Positions 1-6,961 are shown, counted from the first letter of the stretch. The stretch is 12,113 nucleotides of DNA from CALCHX01 sp035761165 (GCA_035761165.1 DASTRO010000239.1:1-12113); one strand, 5' to 3'. Notes: generated by a model from the letters alone, not told the origin. Made by a program: numbers and translations.

Positions 1-504
1 GCGCAGGCGCACGGCCCGCTCCGCGGTGGCCCTCGCCTCCGCCTCCAGGGCGTGCGCCCGCGCCAGCCGGGTGCGCTCCTTGGCGAGCTCCCGCTGGGCC
101 TGCACCAGCTCCGCGTTGGCCGCCGACAGCTCCTCGTACAACGGCTCGAGCCGCAGGTCGCGCGAATACTCGATCAGCCAGAGCACGGCCTCGTTCCCGT
201 CGTGCCCCCAGACGGCGGCGAAGGTTCGGAGCTCGAGTGCGCTCCGGCCCTCCAGCACGAACTCCCAGAGCTCGCCGGCCGGCGCGTCGCCACGATCGCG
301 CCCGGCCAGCAGCCGCGCCCACTTCGCACGCGAGGTGGTGTCGAGCAGCTCGGCGAACGGCCGGTTCACGACGCCCTGGCCGAGCAGCGCCTCCAGCCGG
401 CCGTTGGAGTCCATGACGTAGCCGTCCGCCGAGAGCTCGAGCGCCGCGGCCGGAAAGCCGCGCAGGCACCCGTGCAGCCGCGACCCGACCCGCGACTCGC
501 TCAC
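1..504 (-). CDS. PAS-domain signalling protein with coiled coil, C-terminus beyond window
   Basis: The first 168 residues are present and the frame is open at the left edge. I chose the GTG at 504-502 because it overlaps the stop of the upstream cobalamin-binding gene (GTGA, 4-nt overlap) and has GGAG about 11 nt upstream; the next in-frame ATG, at 414, would remove the start of the PAS fold. Residues about 18-115 look like a PAS domain: ALELSADGYVMDSNGRLEAL at 21-40, then NRPFAELLD at 47-55, and a late beta strand EAVLWLIEYSRD at 105-116. Residues about 119-168 are a charged Glu/Ala/Arg-rich helix, probably a signalling coiled coil. Such a layout normally leads into an output domain (histidine kinase, GGDEF or phosphatase), which lies outside the window. 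Being last seen in a tightly coupled operon, it is the likely effector of the B12 and helical sensor proteins. The PAS call is by pattern; the output type is unknown. Confidence 0.75.
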   Translation of the reverse strand, partial: MSESRVGSRLHGCLRGFPAAALELSADGYVMDSNGRLEALLGQGVVNRPFAELLDTTSRAKWARLLAGRDRGDAPAGELWEFVLEGRSALELRTFAAVWGHDGNEAVLWLIEYSRDLRLEPLYEELSAANAELVQAQRELAKERTRLARAHALEAEARATAERAVRLR

Positions 505-1151
505 GCGACGCGCTCCCGGAGGATGGCGACCGCCGCCAGCGCGTCCGGCGCCGTGGCGTCGGCGCCGAGCCGGTGGGCGAGCTGCGGCTCGTCCAGGAAC
601 GGCCGACCACCCACCAGGATGAACGGCGCCGCGTCGCCGGTCGCCTCCCGCACGCATCGGATCATGGTGCCGAGCTGCGGCAGGTGGGGTGCGATGGACG
701 CGGAGAGCGCCACCGCATCCGGCCGCCGCTCGCGCACCAGGTGCACGAGGCTCTCCGCGGGCACGGACGCGCCGAGATACGCCACGTCCCACCCGTCGCG
801 CTCCAGCAGGTCGCACACCATGCGCAACCCGACGTCGTGACGCTCGGTGTCGGCGCACGCGGCGACGAGGCTGCGCGCGCCCTGCGTGACGTCGGCAGCC
901 ACGTCGGCGTGCACGCGCGCCATCACCATCTGCGTGATGGCCGTGGCCAGGTGCTCCTCCGCGACGGTCATCTCGTTCTCCTGCCAGAGCCGGCCGACCT
1001 CGCGCAGCGACTGCTGCAGCACGTCCAGATAGAGGGCCGCGACGTCGAGCCCCTGCCCGCGGGCGTCCTCGACGACGGCGAAGGCGCGCCGGCGGTCGCC
1101 GGCCCGGAGCGCGGCGAGATACGAGTTTCGGACCACCGCGGCGTCAGGCAC
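501..1151 (-). CDS. Cobalamin-binding protein with CarH-type W-x9-EH light-sensor signature, no DNA-binding domain
   Basis: This 216-residue protein has the two-part fold of B12-binding regulators. Residues about 5-85 form a helical cap domain (B12-binding_2 type); residues about 92-216 form the Rossmann-like B12-binding domain. The cap contains W56 followed after exactly nine residues by E66-H67, the W-x9-EH motif that marks adenosylcobalamin photoreceptors of the CarH/LitR class. The lower axial-ligand motif is E103-R-H105-D-V-G108, a variant of DxHxxG with Glu for Asp; H105 would be the cobalt ligand. S150 and the ILVGGRPF segment at 178-185 match the rest of the nucleotide-tail pocket. 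Unlike CarH there is no N-terminal MerR helix-turn-helix: residue 1 begins almost directly in the cap domain. The start is GTG at 1151-1149, 3 nt after the previous stop; the ribosome site is weak (GGAATGA). It probably signals through protein contacts, most simply with the downstream PAS protein. Confidence 0.88.
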   Translation of the reverse strand: MPDAAVVRNSYLAALRAGDRRRAFAVVEDARGQGLDVAALYLDVLQQSLREVGRLWQENEMTVAEEHLATAITQMVMARVHADVAADVTQGARSLVAACADTERHDVGLRMVCDLLERDGWDVAYLGASVPAESLVHLVRERRPDAVALSASIAPHLPQLGTMIRCVREATGDAAPFILVGGRPFLDEPQLAHRLGADATAPDALAAVAILRERVA

Positions 1152-1154
1152 GGG

Positions 1155-1562
1155 TCATTCCGCGCCGGCGGCGGACAGCGTCCCCATCGCCGCGCGCAGG
1201 CTCCCCGCGATCGCGGCGCACTCGTCGGGGGCGAGCCGCACCGCGAGCACGCGCTCCGTCGCGGTCAGGCTCGCGCGCACGTCGTCGAGCGGGATCCCGC
1301 GCGCCCCGAGCAACTGTCCGAGCCAGGCCGCGTAGCGCGCGAAGAGCGCCGTCTCCCCCAGCGCCACCGCCGGCGCCAGATGCTCCAGCGTATAGCGCAT
1401 GTCCTGGAGGCACTTCGCCCGTCCGGCGTCACCATAGCGTGCCGCGAGGCCGGGCTGCGCCTCGTACAGCGCCCCCGTGATCGCCTGCGCGAGCTCCTCC
1501 TTCCGGGCGAGCAGCGACCCGGCGGCCCGGGCTCCCGGCGACTGCCCCGCGCCGGCGGTCAT
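1155..1562 (-). CDS. Small helical protein of unknown family in the B12-sensor operon
   Basis: I do not recognise a named family. The 135-residue protein has no signal peptide or membrane segment and looks all-helical: helices at about 17-36, 46-68, 71-87, 92-109 and 112-131. A central block, ARYGDAGRAKC at 41-51 then DMRYTLEHLAPA at 54-65 and ALFARYAAWLGQLLGARGIP at 72-91, has the conserved aromatic/acidic look of small sensory four-helix domains found beside or fused to regulators. H61, C51 and Y57 are candidate ligand residues, but nothing in the sequence assigns a ligand. The ATG at 1562 overlaps the stop of the ABM gene as ATGA, and there is no Shine-Dalgarno sequence, so translation is probably coupled. 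The B12-binding gene starts 3 nt after its stop. A role as sensor or adaptor in the same pathway is inferred only from this packing. Confidence 0.7.
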   Translation of the reverse strand: MTAGAGQSPGARAAGSLLARKEELAQAITGALYEAQPGLAARYGDAGRAKCLQDMRYTLEHLAPAVALGETALFARYAAWLGQLLGARGIPLDDVRASLTATERVLAVRLAPDECAAIAGSLRAAMGTLSAAGAE

Positions 1563-1882
1563 GGAGGGGGCTGGTGCGCGAGCCGGGAGTCGAGCAGCAC
1601 CTCGTACGCCTCGTGGCGCACGGTCGTGCGACGCATGATCTCGGCGGGCTCTCGCGAGTGCGAGATGGCGTGCTCCGCGCTCCGCATGTAGCGGCGGAAG
1701 GCCTCGGCGTCGCTCCAGGCGGTGAGGAAGGTGTGCGTGCTCGCGCCCGCCTTCGGCCTGAGCAGCTGGAGATACAGGAATCCCGGAAAATCGTCCACGA
1801 GCCGCGACCGCTCCCGGAAGTGCCGCTCGAGCTCGGCATGGTCGCCCGCCGGAACGGTCAGGTGGGAGACGAAGACGAACAT
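1559..1882 (-). CDS. ABM-fold (antibiotic biosynthesis monooxygenase / IsdG-like) protein, first gene of the B12-sensor operon
   Basis: The 107-residue product is a typical single ABM ferredoxin-like domain: strand FVFVSHLTV at 2-10, helix 14-30, PGFLYLQLLRP at 33-43, THTFLTAWSDAEAFRRYMRS at 49-68, and a C-terminal strand at 91-98. I chose ATG 1882-1880, preceded by GGGAG 7 nt upstream; an open extension to 2071 is Arg/Ala-rich and unlikely. The family includes quinol-type monooxygenases and heme-degrading IsdG/IsdI enzymes. Compared with my recollection of IsdI (Asn7, Trp66, His76), His is kept as H75, Trp becomes Y65 and Asn becomes S6, so a standard heme-oxygenase mechanism is doubtful. 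No promoter is obvious, though this is the first gene of the operon. Domain assignment is firm; substrate and activity are unknown. Confidence 0.82.
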   Translation of the reverse strand: MFVFVSHLTVPAGDHAELERHFRERSRLVDDFPGFLYLQLLRPKAGASTHTFLTAWSDAEAFRRYMRSAEHAISHSREPAEIMRRTTVRHEAYEVLLDSRLAHQPPP

Positions 1883-2167
1883 GTCACCACTCCCAGGGAT
1901 CCAGGGAAACGCGCCGGCCGCCGGCGCCGCGGAGCGAACGGGCCGCGTGGCCGACACCGCTCGCGAAGTCGTGCGCCGGCCGGCACGGAGGAAATATGCC
2001 TCACGCCGCAGGGCGACACACGGGGCGCAGCGCATCGCGGCCCGGCCACGCGTCGGCACGCGGCTCGGCACGCGGCTCGCGCGGCAGAGCCGGCCCGGCG
2101 ATGGCGGCGCCGCGTGACGGGCGGCGCCGCCGCGCGGCGCACGTGGCGCGCGAGGCCAGGGCGGCGC
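1883..2167. other. Intergenic region upstream of the B12-sensor operon
   Basis: No credible gene lies here. It should hold the promoter of the minus-strand operon starting at 1882. The only AT-richer patch is at about 1990-1999 (minus-strand GCATATTTCC), which could be a -10 element, but I see no convincing -35. The part nearest 2167 would hold the end of the upstream gluconolactonase-like transcript, and no clear U-tailed hairpin is present. A short tandem duplication lies at 2054-2077. Confidence 0.5.
2054..2077. repeat. 12-bp tandem duplication
   Basis: The unit CGGCACGCGGCT occurs twice with no spacer, at 2054-2065 and 2066-2077, in the non-coding stretch between two minus-strand genes. 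No function is evident; it may be a replication-slippage product in GC-rich DNA. Confidence 0.8.
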
Positions 2168-3208
2168 TCAGCGACCCGCGCCGAGCGGCACGAAGGCGAG
2201 CGCGTTGTTGGCGTTCATCGGGATCACCAGCTGGTTCGCTCCGGCGTCGTAGCACATGGACGCGGCGCTCGGGATGTTGCGGGCGATCAGCTCCGCCGGC
2301 GCGCCCGGCCGGATGCGGGAGACGCCGCCGAAGCGGACGCTGCTCACGTACTTCGTACCGTCCGGCAGGATCACGAGGCCGTCGTTCCCCGCCTGCGCGG
2401 CCTGCTCGGTCTTCAGCAGCGTGCCGGTCGGCGAGAAGGTCAGCACGGCCGGATCGCCCATGTTGACGACGACGACGTTCCCCTGCGCGTCCAGGGCGAC
2501 GCCGTTGGGCTGGAAGAGCGGCGCGCCGCTCACGAAGACCGACGCCCGCCCGTCCGGCGTGATCTTCCAGAGCTGCCACGTGCCGGCGTCCGCATTCTCG
2601 CCGAAGTCGCCGGTCTGCGTGGCGTAGATCGTCCCGTCGCGGGCGACCGCGATGTCGTTGATCCAGGCGACGCCGTCGATCCGGGCCTCGCCGGCCGGCG
2701 CGCCGGTCCGCAGGTCGAAGCGGCGGATGACGGCCACGCTCGGCTCGTTCGCGCTCGTGCCACCGTCGCGATCGGCCACGTGGAGCATGCCGTCCACGAT
2801 GTCGCTGCCGTACGGCTCGTTGAGCACGAGCGGCGGCGTCAGCCTGCCCCGCTCGGCCGGCCCCTGCACGCCGAGCCATCGCGCCGTGTGCACCGACCCG
2901 TCGTGGTTGATGAGCGACACCCACGCGTCGTTGGCCCGCACGTCCTGCGGCACGCCGCGGTTGGGCACGACGATGACGCCGCGCGCCGGGTCGTACGAGC
3001 AGCTCTCCGCGGAGTAGATGGCGCCGTGCACCTTCACGTTCGCGGAGATCTCCGCGAAGGTGCCGTCGGGCCCGGGCGTGACCGGCAGCCCGAGCGGATT
3101 GCCGACGACGTACGGCGGCGGCGTGGACGGTTGCTGCGCGCGCGCGGCCGCCGGGGCCACGCCGAGGACGAGCGCGGCGGCGCCGGCGAGCGGGATGCTC
3201 CCTCTCAT
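2168..3208 (-). CDS. Exported SMP-30/gluconolactonase-like beta-propeller protein
   Basis: The 346-residue protein begins with a Sec signal peptide: positive MRGS, hydrophobic core at about 6-20, and an AxA-type cleavage site in AARAQQ near residue 24. The rest is a repeated beta-propeller with turns such as VARDGTIYAT (188-197), PNGVALDAQGNVVVV (234-248) and NDGLVILPDGTKYVS (275-289), as in SMP-30/gluconolactonase/LRE proteins. Family metal ligands (Glu, Asn, Asp) have plausible counterparts in E68, N184 or N235, and D276. ATG 3208 is supported by GGAGG 8 nt upstream. Known relatives hydrolyse lactones or phosphotriesters, but many exported members have no proven substrate, so only a periplasmic hydrolase or ligand-binding propeller is inferred. 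Neighbours lie 151 nt upstream and 285 nt downstream, so it is probably transcribed alone. Confidence 0.85.
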   Translation of the reverse strand: MRGSIPLAGAAALVLGVAPAAARAQQPSTPPPYVVGNPLGLPVTPGPDGTFAEISANVKVHGAIYSAESCSYDPARGVIVVPNRGVPQDVRANDAWVSLINHDGSVHTARWLGVQGPAERGRLTPPLVLNEPYGSDIVDGMLHVADRDGGTSANEPSVAVIRRFDLRTGAPAGEARIDGVAWINDIAVARDGTIYATQTGDFGENADAGTWQLWKITPDGRASVFVSGAPLFQPNGVALDAQGNVVVVNMGDPAVLTFSPTGTLLKTEQAAQAGNDGLVILPDGTKYVSSVRFGGVSRIRPGAPAELIARNIPSAASMCYDAGANQLVIPMNANNALAFVPLGAGR

Positions 3209-3359
3209 GTCTGCCCCCTCCGGTTGGGGTGGTGGCTCGTGTGACGGGTCCGGTGGCCGACCGACCCGCGCGATCGGCCCCGCCTGAAGGTGCGCCGCGC
3301 GCACCGGCTCCGGCCAGGGCACCGCCCTGCCGGCACCGCGCGCACGCGACGCCCGCGCG

Positions 3360-4592
3360 TCAGAGCAGGTCGGCCCGCGGCGGCGTCCACGGCGGCACCG
3401 CCTCGGGACAGGCCGTCGAGCGCCGCGGCACGCGCACGTCGCCGAGGCCGCGCCCCGAGGCGCCGCCGTAGCGCGCGTCGCCCAGCATGACGGTCGAGTC
3501 GTCGATCGCGCGCCACACCGGCACGCGGATGAAGCGCAGCGCCGCCAGCGCCGGGCAGCTCTCCCGCGCCAGCCCCACGAGCCCCGCGTGCGGCGCCGCC
3601 CACTCGAGGTCCCACTGCACCGCCGCCGTGGACGGGCGCGACGACTCGCGGAAGGCGGGCCCCGCGCCGTCGCGCGCGACACACCGCGATGCCGCGACCG
3701 TGGCCGGGACGCTGCTCACCCGCGCCGTCGCCACGCGGTACGCGGCCCCCGAGCGCTCGACGGTGATCACCCTGACGCACACGGGGTTCGCGGGCAGCGG
3801 CGTCACCACGACGTCGACCAGCGTCGCCGCCGGATCGGCGGCGCGTACCGCGCGCACCGTCGCGGCGCGCGCCACCGCCGAGCCCGCCGCCATCACCAGC
3901 GTGACGGCCACCCACGCGGCCACCGCCGCCGCGATGCGGGGGCCGGGGCGCAGCCGCCGCGCGAGCACGATGGAGAGCACCGCGCCAAGGGTGAGCGCGA
4001 CCGCCGCGCCCGTGGTCACCAGCTGGACGCGCCAGGCGAGCCCGAGCCCGACGACGAGGACGAGCGACAGCAGCCCGCGCGCGACGCGTCGCGCGCTCGC
4101 CGCCACGAGCGGCGGCACCGCCACCACCCAGAACCACGGCTCGACGATGAAGACCGCGTCGCCGTAGGCCCACCGGTCGTCGAACGGCCAGAAGAGGTGC
4201 ACGCCGTAGCTGTTGGTCCAGTCGAGCACCAGGTGCGCGAGCGTGCTCACGAGGAGGAGCCCGGCGAGCCAGCGCGCGTCCTCGCGCGCCGGCGCCGTCC
4301 CCGCGCGCCAGCGCCAGACGAGCCACGCCCCGCCCCACAGCAGCGCCGCGCCGAGCAGCGCGATCAGCACGGTGTGCGTGTACCCGCGGTGGTGGAGCAT
4401 GTAGGCGAGCCGGTCGCCGCCCACGCCGGTGTAGACGAGATCCGCGTCGGGCAGGTTGGCCGCGACCAGCGAGGAGACCGCGGCGATCGCGCGGAACCGT
4501 GCGGAAGGCTCGGTGCCCGTGCGGCGCGCGCGGAGCCGTACCGCCGACTCGGCCAGCACGAGCCCGGCGAGGGAATGGGTGACGTTGTCCAT
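3360..4592 (-). CDS. Membrane-bound metal-dependent hydrolase, YdjM/LexA-binding-inner-membrane type
   Basis: The 410-residue product starts MDNVTHSLAG, the hallmark start of the YdjM/YbcI family, which fixes the ATG at 4592 despite the lack of a Shine-Dalgarno sequence. Candidate metal ligands lie in the N-terminal half: H6, D49 in NLPDAD, the HHRGYTHT block at 67-74, H120 and D124 in AHLVLDW, and H132. Hydrophobic membrane segments are at about 75-93, 108-123, 147-165, 173-186, 193-210 and 220-239. The region after about 245 is a soluble tail with four or five cysteines (C272, C304, C346, C395), longer than the minimal family domain. Members are thought to be integral-membrane phospholipase-like or metal-dependent hydrolases, but substrates are mostly unknown. 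It is divergent from the amidase gene, with a 174-nt spacer that must contain both promoters. Confidence 0.85.
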   Translation of the reverse strand: MDNVTHSLAGLVLAESAVRLRARRTGTEPSARFRAIAAVSSLVAANLPDADLVYTGVGGDRLAYMLHHRGYTHTVLIALLGAALLWGGAWLVWRWRAGTAPAREDARWLAGLLLVSTLAHLVLDWTNSYGVHLFWPFDDRWAYGDAVFIVEPWFWVVAVPPLVAASARRVARGLLSLVLVVGLGLAWRVQLVTTGAAVALTLGAVLSIVLARRLRPGPRIAAAVAAWVAVTLVMAAGSAVARAATVRAVRAADPAATLVDVVVTPLPANPVCVRVITVERSGAAYRVATARVSSVPATVAASRCVARDGAGPAFRESSRPSTAAVQWDLEWAAPHAGLVGLARESCPALAALRFIRVPVWRAIDDSTVMLGDARYGGASGRGLGDVRVPRRSTACPEAVPPWTPPRADLL

Positions 4593-4766
4593 GCGGGAGT
4601 GTAGCCGGTCGCCGGGAGCTGCCACATGGCCCCGGGCGAGGCCGCCACGCCGCCGGCGCGCGGCGGCTCCCTTCGCCGCGCGGCACGGCGCTCGCGCCGC
4701 GCGGGCCGCGATGCCATGATTCCGGCGTCGCCCCCACGACGCCACTCTCCTCCGGTCCGGCCCGCG

Positions 4767-6353
4767 ATGTCCCCCACCCGACGCGAAGCCCTCGCCCAGC
4801 TCGCCGCCCTCGTCGCGCTCCCGCTCCCGCGATGGCCACTGACCGTGGATGACCCGCTCGATGGCACCATCGCCGCCTACCAGGCGGGGCTCGGCCGCGG
4901 CGCGTGGAGTGCCGCCGAGGTCACGGCGCGCGCGCTCGAGCGGTGCCGTGCCGAGGGACGACGGTGGCGCGCCATCGACGCGCTGCGCGCCGACGCCGCG
5001 CTCGCCGACGCGCGCGCCGCCGACGCGCGCCGGCGCGCCGGCCGGTCGCTCGGCCCCCTCGACGGCGTGCCCGTCTTCGCCAAGTCCATCTACGACGTCG
5101 CCGGGCTCCCGACCACCGCTTCCAACGCCGAGTGGGCGCGGCTCTTCCCCGAGCCCGTGCGGCGCGACGCGCTCGAGGTGGCGCGCCTCCGCGCGGCCGG
5201 GGCGATCGTCCTCGGGAAGACCGCGGCCGACGACTTCGCCTACCGCGGCATCGGCACCAGCAGCCACACCGGCCAGGTGCTGAACCCGCACGACCCCACC
5301 GGCACGCGCACGCCCGGCGGCTCCAGTGCCGGCTCGGCGGTGGCGGTGGCGGCCGGGCTGGCGTTCGCGGCGCTGGGCACGGACGACGGCGGGTCCAACC
5401 GCATCCCGGCGCAGTTCACCGGCGTCGTGGGGATGAAGCCGACCTTCGGGCTCGTGCCGCGCACCGGCGTCATCCCGACGTGGCCATACCTGGACACGCA
5501 CGGGCCGCTGGCACGCACGGTGGCCGACGCGGCGCTCCTCCTCGCCGCCGTCGCCGGGCCGGACCCGTCGGACCCGCTGGCACGCACGGCCGCGAGCGAC
5601 CGTGCGTCGCTGGCCGCGCTGCGCGACGATGCGCTCGCCGGCGTGCGGCTCGGGCTCGTGGAGGCGCACGTGCCGCGCACGCAGATGACCGCCGCGGCGC
5701 TGGCCGTGTGGGATCGTGCGGTGGGCGACCTGCGTGCCGCCGGGGCGACGGTGGCGCCCTTCGTCCCCCCGGTGACGCTCGTGAACTTCCGCGACGCCTT
5801 CGCCGGGGCGGCGCGTGGGCGCGGCGACGTACCCCCGGACCCGCGGTCGCCGGCGCCCACCGCCAACGCCCTCTTCGAGTACTTCGCCGGTCGCACCGAC
5901 GACCCGCGCACGTCGGTGCGGCGTGGCTACGACGCCTACCGCGCCTCCTACGACGTGCTCCCCGCCACGTACGAGCAGTGTGAGCCGCTGCTCCGCCAGC
6001 CCATGGAGCACGACCCGGCCGGACGCTCCTTCGCGCGCTCGCGCGCCGAGGTCGTGGACGGGCTGGCCGGCGCGATGCGCGCGGCGGGCGTGGCGGCGAT
6101 GGTGTACCCCACGATGCCCTTCGACGCCTTCCGGCTGGCGGATGGCTGGCCGGACGTCCGCACCGCGCTCGGCTACGGCAACTGGCTCGGGCTGCCGGAG
6201 GTGTCGGTGCCGGCGGGGTTCGGTGCGGACGGGATGCCCGTGCTCAACCTGTCGATCGTGGGACTGCCGGGCGAGGACGCGCGCGTGCTGGCGCTGGCGC
6301 ACGCGTACGAGCGGCAGTCGCGCCGCTTCGTGGCGCCGCCGCGCGCGCGATAG
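4767..6353 (+). CDS. Amidase-signature family hydrolase with Tat-like leader
   Basis: The 528-residue protein carries the full Ser-cisSer-Lys machinery: catalytic Lys106 in VPVFAKSIYD, the glycine/serine signature TPGGSSAGSAVAVAAG at 182-197 (cis-Ser 186 or 187, with the usual SGG changed to SAG), and nucleophile Ser210 in TDDGGSNRIPA. VGMKPTFGLVPRTG at 221-234 is also typical. I chose ATG 4767 because it gives MSPTRREALAQLAALVALPL, a short twin-arginine-like leader; ATG 4716 would add 17 residues in front. Neither has a good ribosome site. There are no gatB or gatC genes nearby, so it is more likely a stand-alone amide hydrolase than the tRNA amidotransferase A subunit; the amide substrate cannot be read from the sequence. 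Transcription runs convergent to the copper protein, with 57 nt between the stops. Confidence 0.9.
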   Translation: MSPTRREALAQLAALVALPLPRWPLTVDDPLDGTIAAYQAGLGRGAWSAAEVTARALERCRAEGRRWRAIDALRADAALADARAADARRRAGRSLGPLDGVPVFAKSIYDVAGLPTTASNAEWARLFPEPVRRDALEVARLRAAGAIVLGKTAADDFAYRGIGTSSHTGQVLNPHDPTGTRTPGGSSAGSAVAVAAGLAFAALGTDDGGSNRIPAQFTGVVGMKPTFGLVPRTGVIPTWPYLDTHGPLARTVADAALLLAAVAGPDPSDPLARTAASDRASLAALRDDALAGVRLGLVEAHVPRTQMTAAALAVWDRAVGDLRAAGATVAPFVPPVTLVNFRDAFAGAARGRGDVPPDPRSPAPTANALFEYFAGRTDDPRTSVRRGYDAYRASYDVLPATYEQCEPLLRQPMEHDPAGRSFARSRAEVVDGLAGAMRAAGVAAMVYPTMPFDAFRLADGWPDVRTALGYGNWLGLPEVSVPAGFGADGMPVLNLSIVGLPGEDARVLALAHAYERQSRRFVAPPRAR

Positions 6354-6360
6354 CGGCACG

Positions 6361-6405
6361 CGGCGGCGCGGAGCGGCGCGGCGGCCCGGCGTCGGCGCGC
6401 CGCCG
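6361..6405. terminator. GC-rich inverted repeat between convergent genes, possible bidirectional terminator
   Basis: CGGCGGCGCG at 6361-6370 is perfectly complementary to CGCGCCGCCG at 6396-6405, leaving a 25-nt loop. It sits between the amidase stop (6353) and the copper-protein stop (6411), where a shared terminator is expected. There is no U-tract on either side, so intrinsic termination is uncertain, and in such GC-rich DNA chance complementarity is not rare. Confidence 0.4.
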
Positions 6406-6410
6406 ATCCG

Positions 6411-6782
6411 TCACTGCACGATGACCGTCCCCGACATCCCGGGATGCACGTGGCAGTCGTAGGTGAACGTCCCCGCGGTGTTGAAGGTGCGCGTGACGGA
6501 GGCGTTGGTCGTCGGGGTCGGGATGTCGGCGGGGGCGCCCGAGGCCGCATCGAAGAAGACGTTGTGCGGCACCGACCCGAAGCGGAAGGTCACACTGCGA
6601 CCGGCAGCGATGGTGACCGTCGCCGGTGAGAAGGTGATCTGCGGCGTGGCATCCACCGTCGCGTTCTGGCCGGTGGGACCGGTGGGACCGGTGGGGCCGC
6701 CGCCGTCGTAGTCCGAGCCGCCGCCGCCGCACGCGACGAGCGCGGCGGCCAGTGTGGTTGCTGCCATGATGCGACGAAGCAT
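6411..6782 (-). CDS. Lipid-anchored type I copper protein (cupredoxin, amicyanin/plastocyanin-like)
   Basis: The 123-residue product has a lipoprotein signal peptide ending in L15-V16-A17-C18, so Cys18 would be lipidated after cleavage. A flexible linker follows: Gly run, then GPTGPTGPTG at 29-38. Residues about 47-122 form one cupredoxin domain. Copper ligands are visible: H73 in VPHNVFF, then C110, H113 and M116 in YDCHVHPGMSG. The Cys-x2-His-x2-Met spacing matches amicyanin-type loops. ATG 6782 has GGAGG only 4 nt upstream, and the next in-frame ATG (residue 6) would shorten the positive N-region. It likely acts as a small electron carrier or copper-binding protein on the outer face of a membrane. 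The redox partner is not encoded nearby. Confidence 0.9.
   Translation of the reverse strand: MLRRIMAATTLAAALVACGGGGSDYDGGGPTGPTGPTGQNATVDATPQITFSPATVTIAAGRSVTFRFGSVPHNVFFDAASGAPADIPTPTTNASVTRTFNTAGTFTYDCHVHPGMSGTVIVQ
6670..6696 (-). repeat. Three 9-bp units encoding the Gly-Pro-Thr linker
   Basis: CCGGTGGGA at 6670-6678 and 6679-6687, then CCGGTGGGG at 6688-6696 (plus-strand reading) are tandem units inside the copper-protein gene. Each encodes one Gly-Pro-Thr triplet, phase-shifted. The unit is a multiple of three, so copy-number change would alter linker length without breaking the frame. Confidence 0.85.
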
Positions 6783-6961
6783 GTGTCCTCCGTAGGGGTC
6801 TGCGTGCGCCCGCGTGCGCGGCGCGACCGCACCGCGTGCTGGGCTGCTGGTGCCTGCCTGCGCGGTCGCGCGGCGCTCCGACGCCGGCGACCGTGCACGA
6901 CATCCCCTGCAACACCGCAGCGCGGCGACTCCCTATGCTCCGCCGCCTCGCGGCCGGTTCG

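Noticed and set aside
1883..2071. N-terminal extension of the ABM protein to 2071
   Set aside because: The extra 63 residues are Arg/Ala-rich and unlike the family; ATG 1882 has GGGAG at correct spacing and gives a standard-length ABM domain.
1986..2466. GGAGGAAAT followed by ATG at 1996 on the plus strand, opening a 156-codon frame
   Set aside because: The ribosome-site match is good, but the product is almost entirely Arg, Ala, Ser and Pro and runs antisense into the gluconolactonase gene. It is probably chance, or part of the minus-strand promoter region.
1574..3244. 556-codon open frame on the plus strand across the ABM and gluconolactonase genes
   Set aside because: It runs antisense to two well-supported genes and the intergenic region; the composition is Arg/His/Gly-rich without domains.
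4767..6353. GatA subunit of the tRNA-dependent amidotransferase
   Set aside because: No gatB or gatC is nearby, and a Tat-like leader argues against a cytosolic translation enzyme.
4593..6359. Upstream extension of the hydrolase frame across the whole amidase region
   Set aside because: The family-typical start MDNVTHSLAG at 4592 sets the real N-terminus; the extension is antisense to the amidase and of low-complexity composition.
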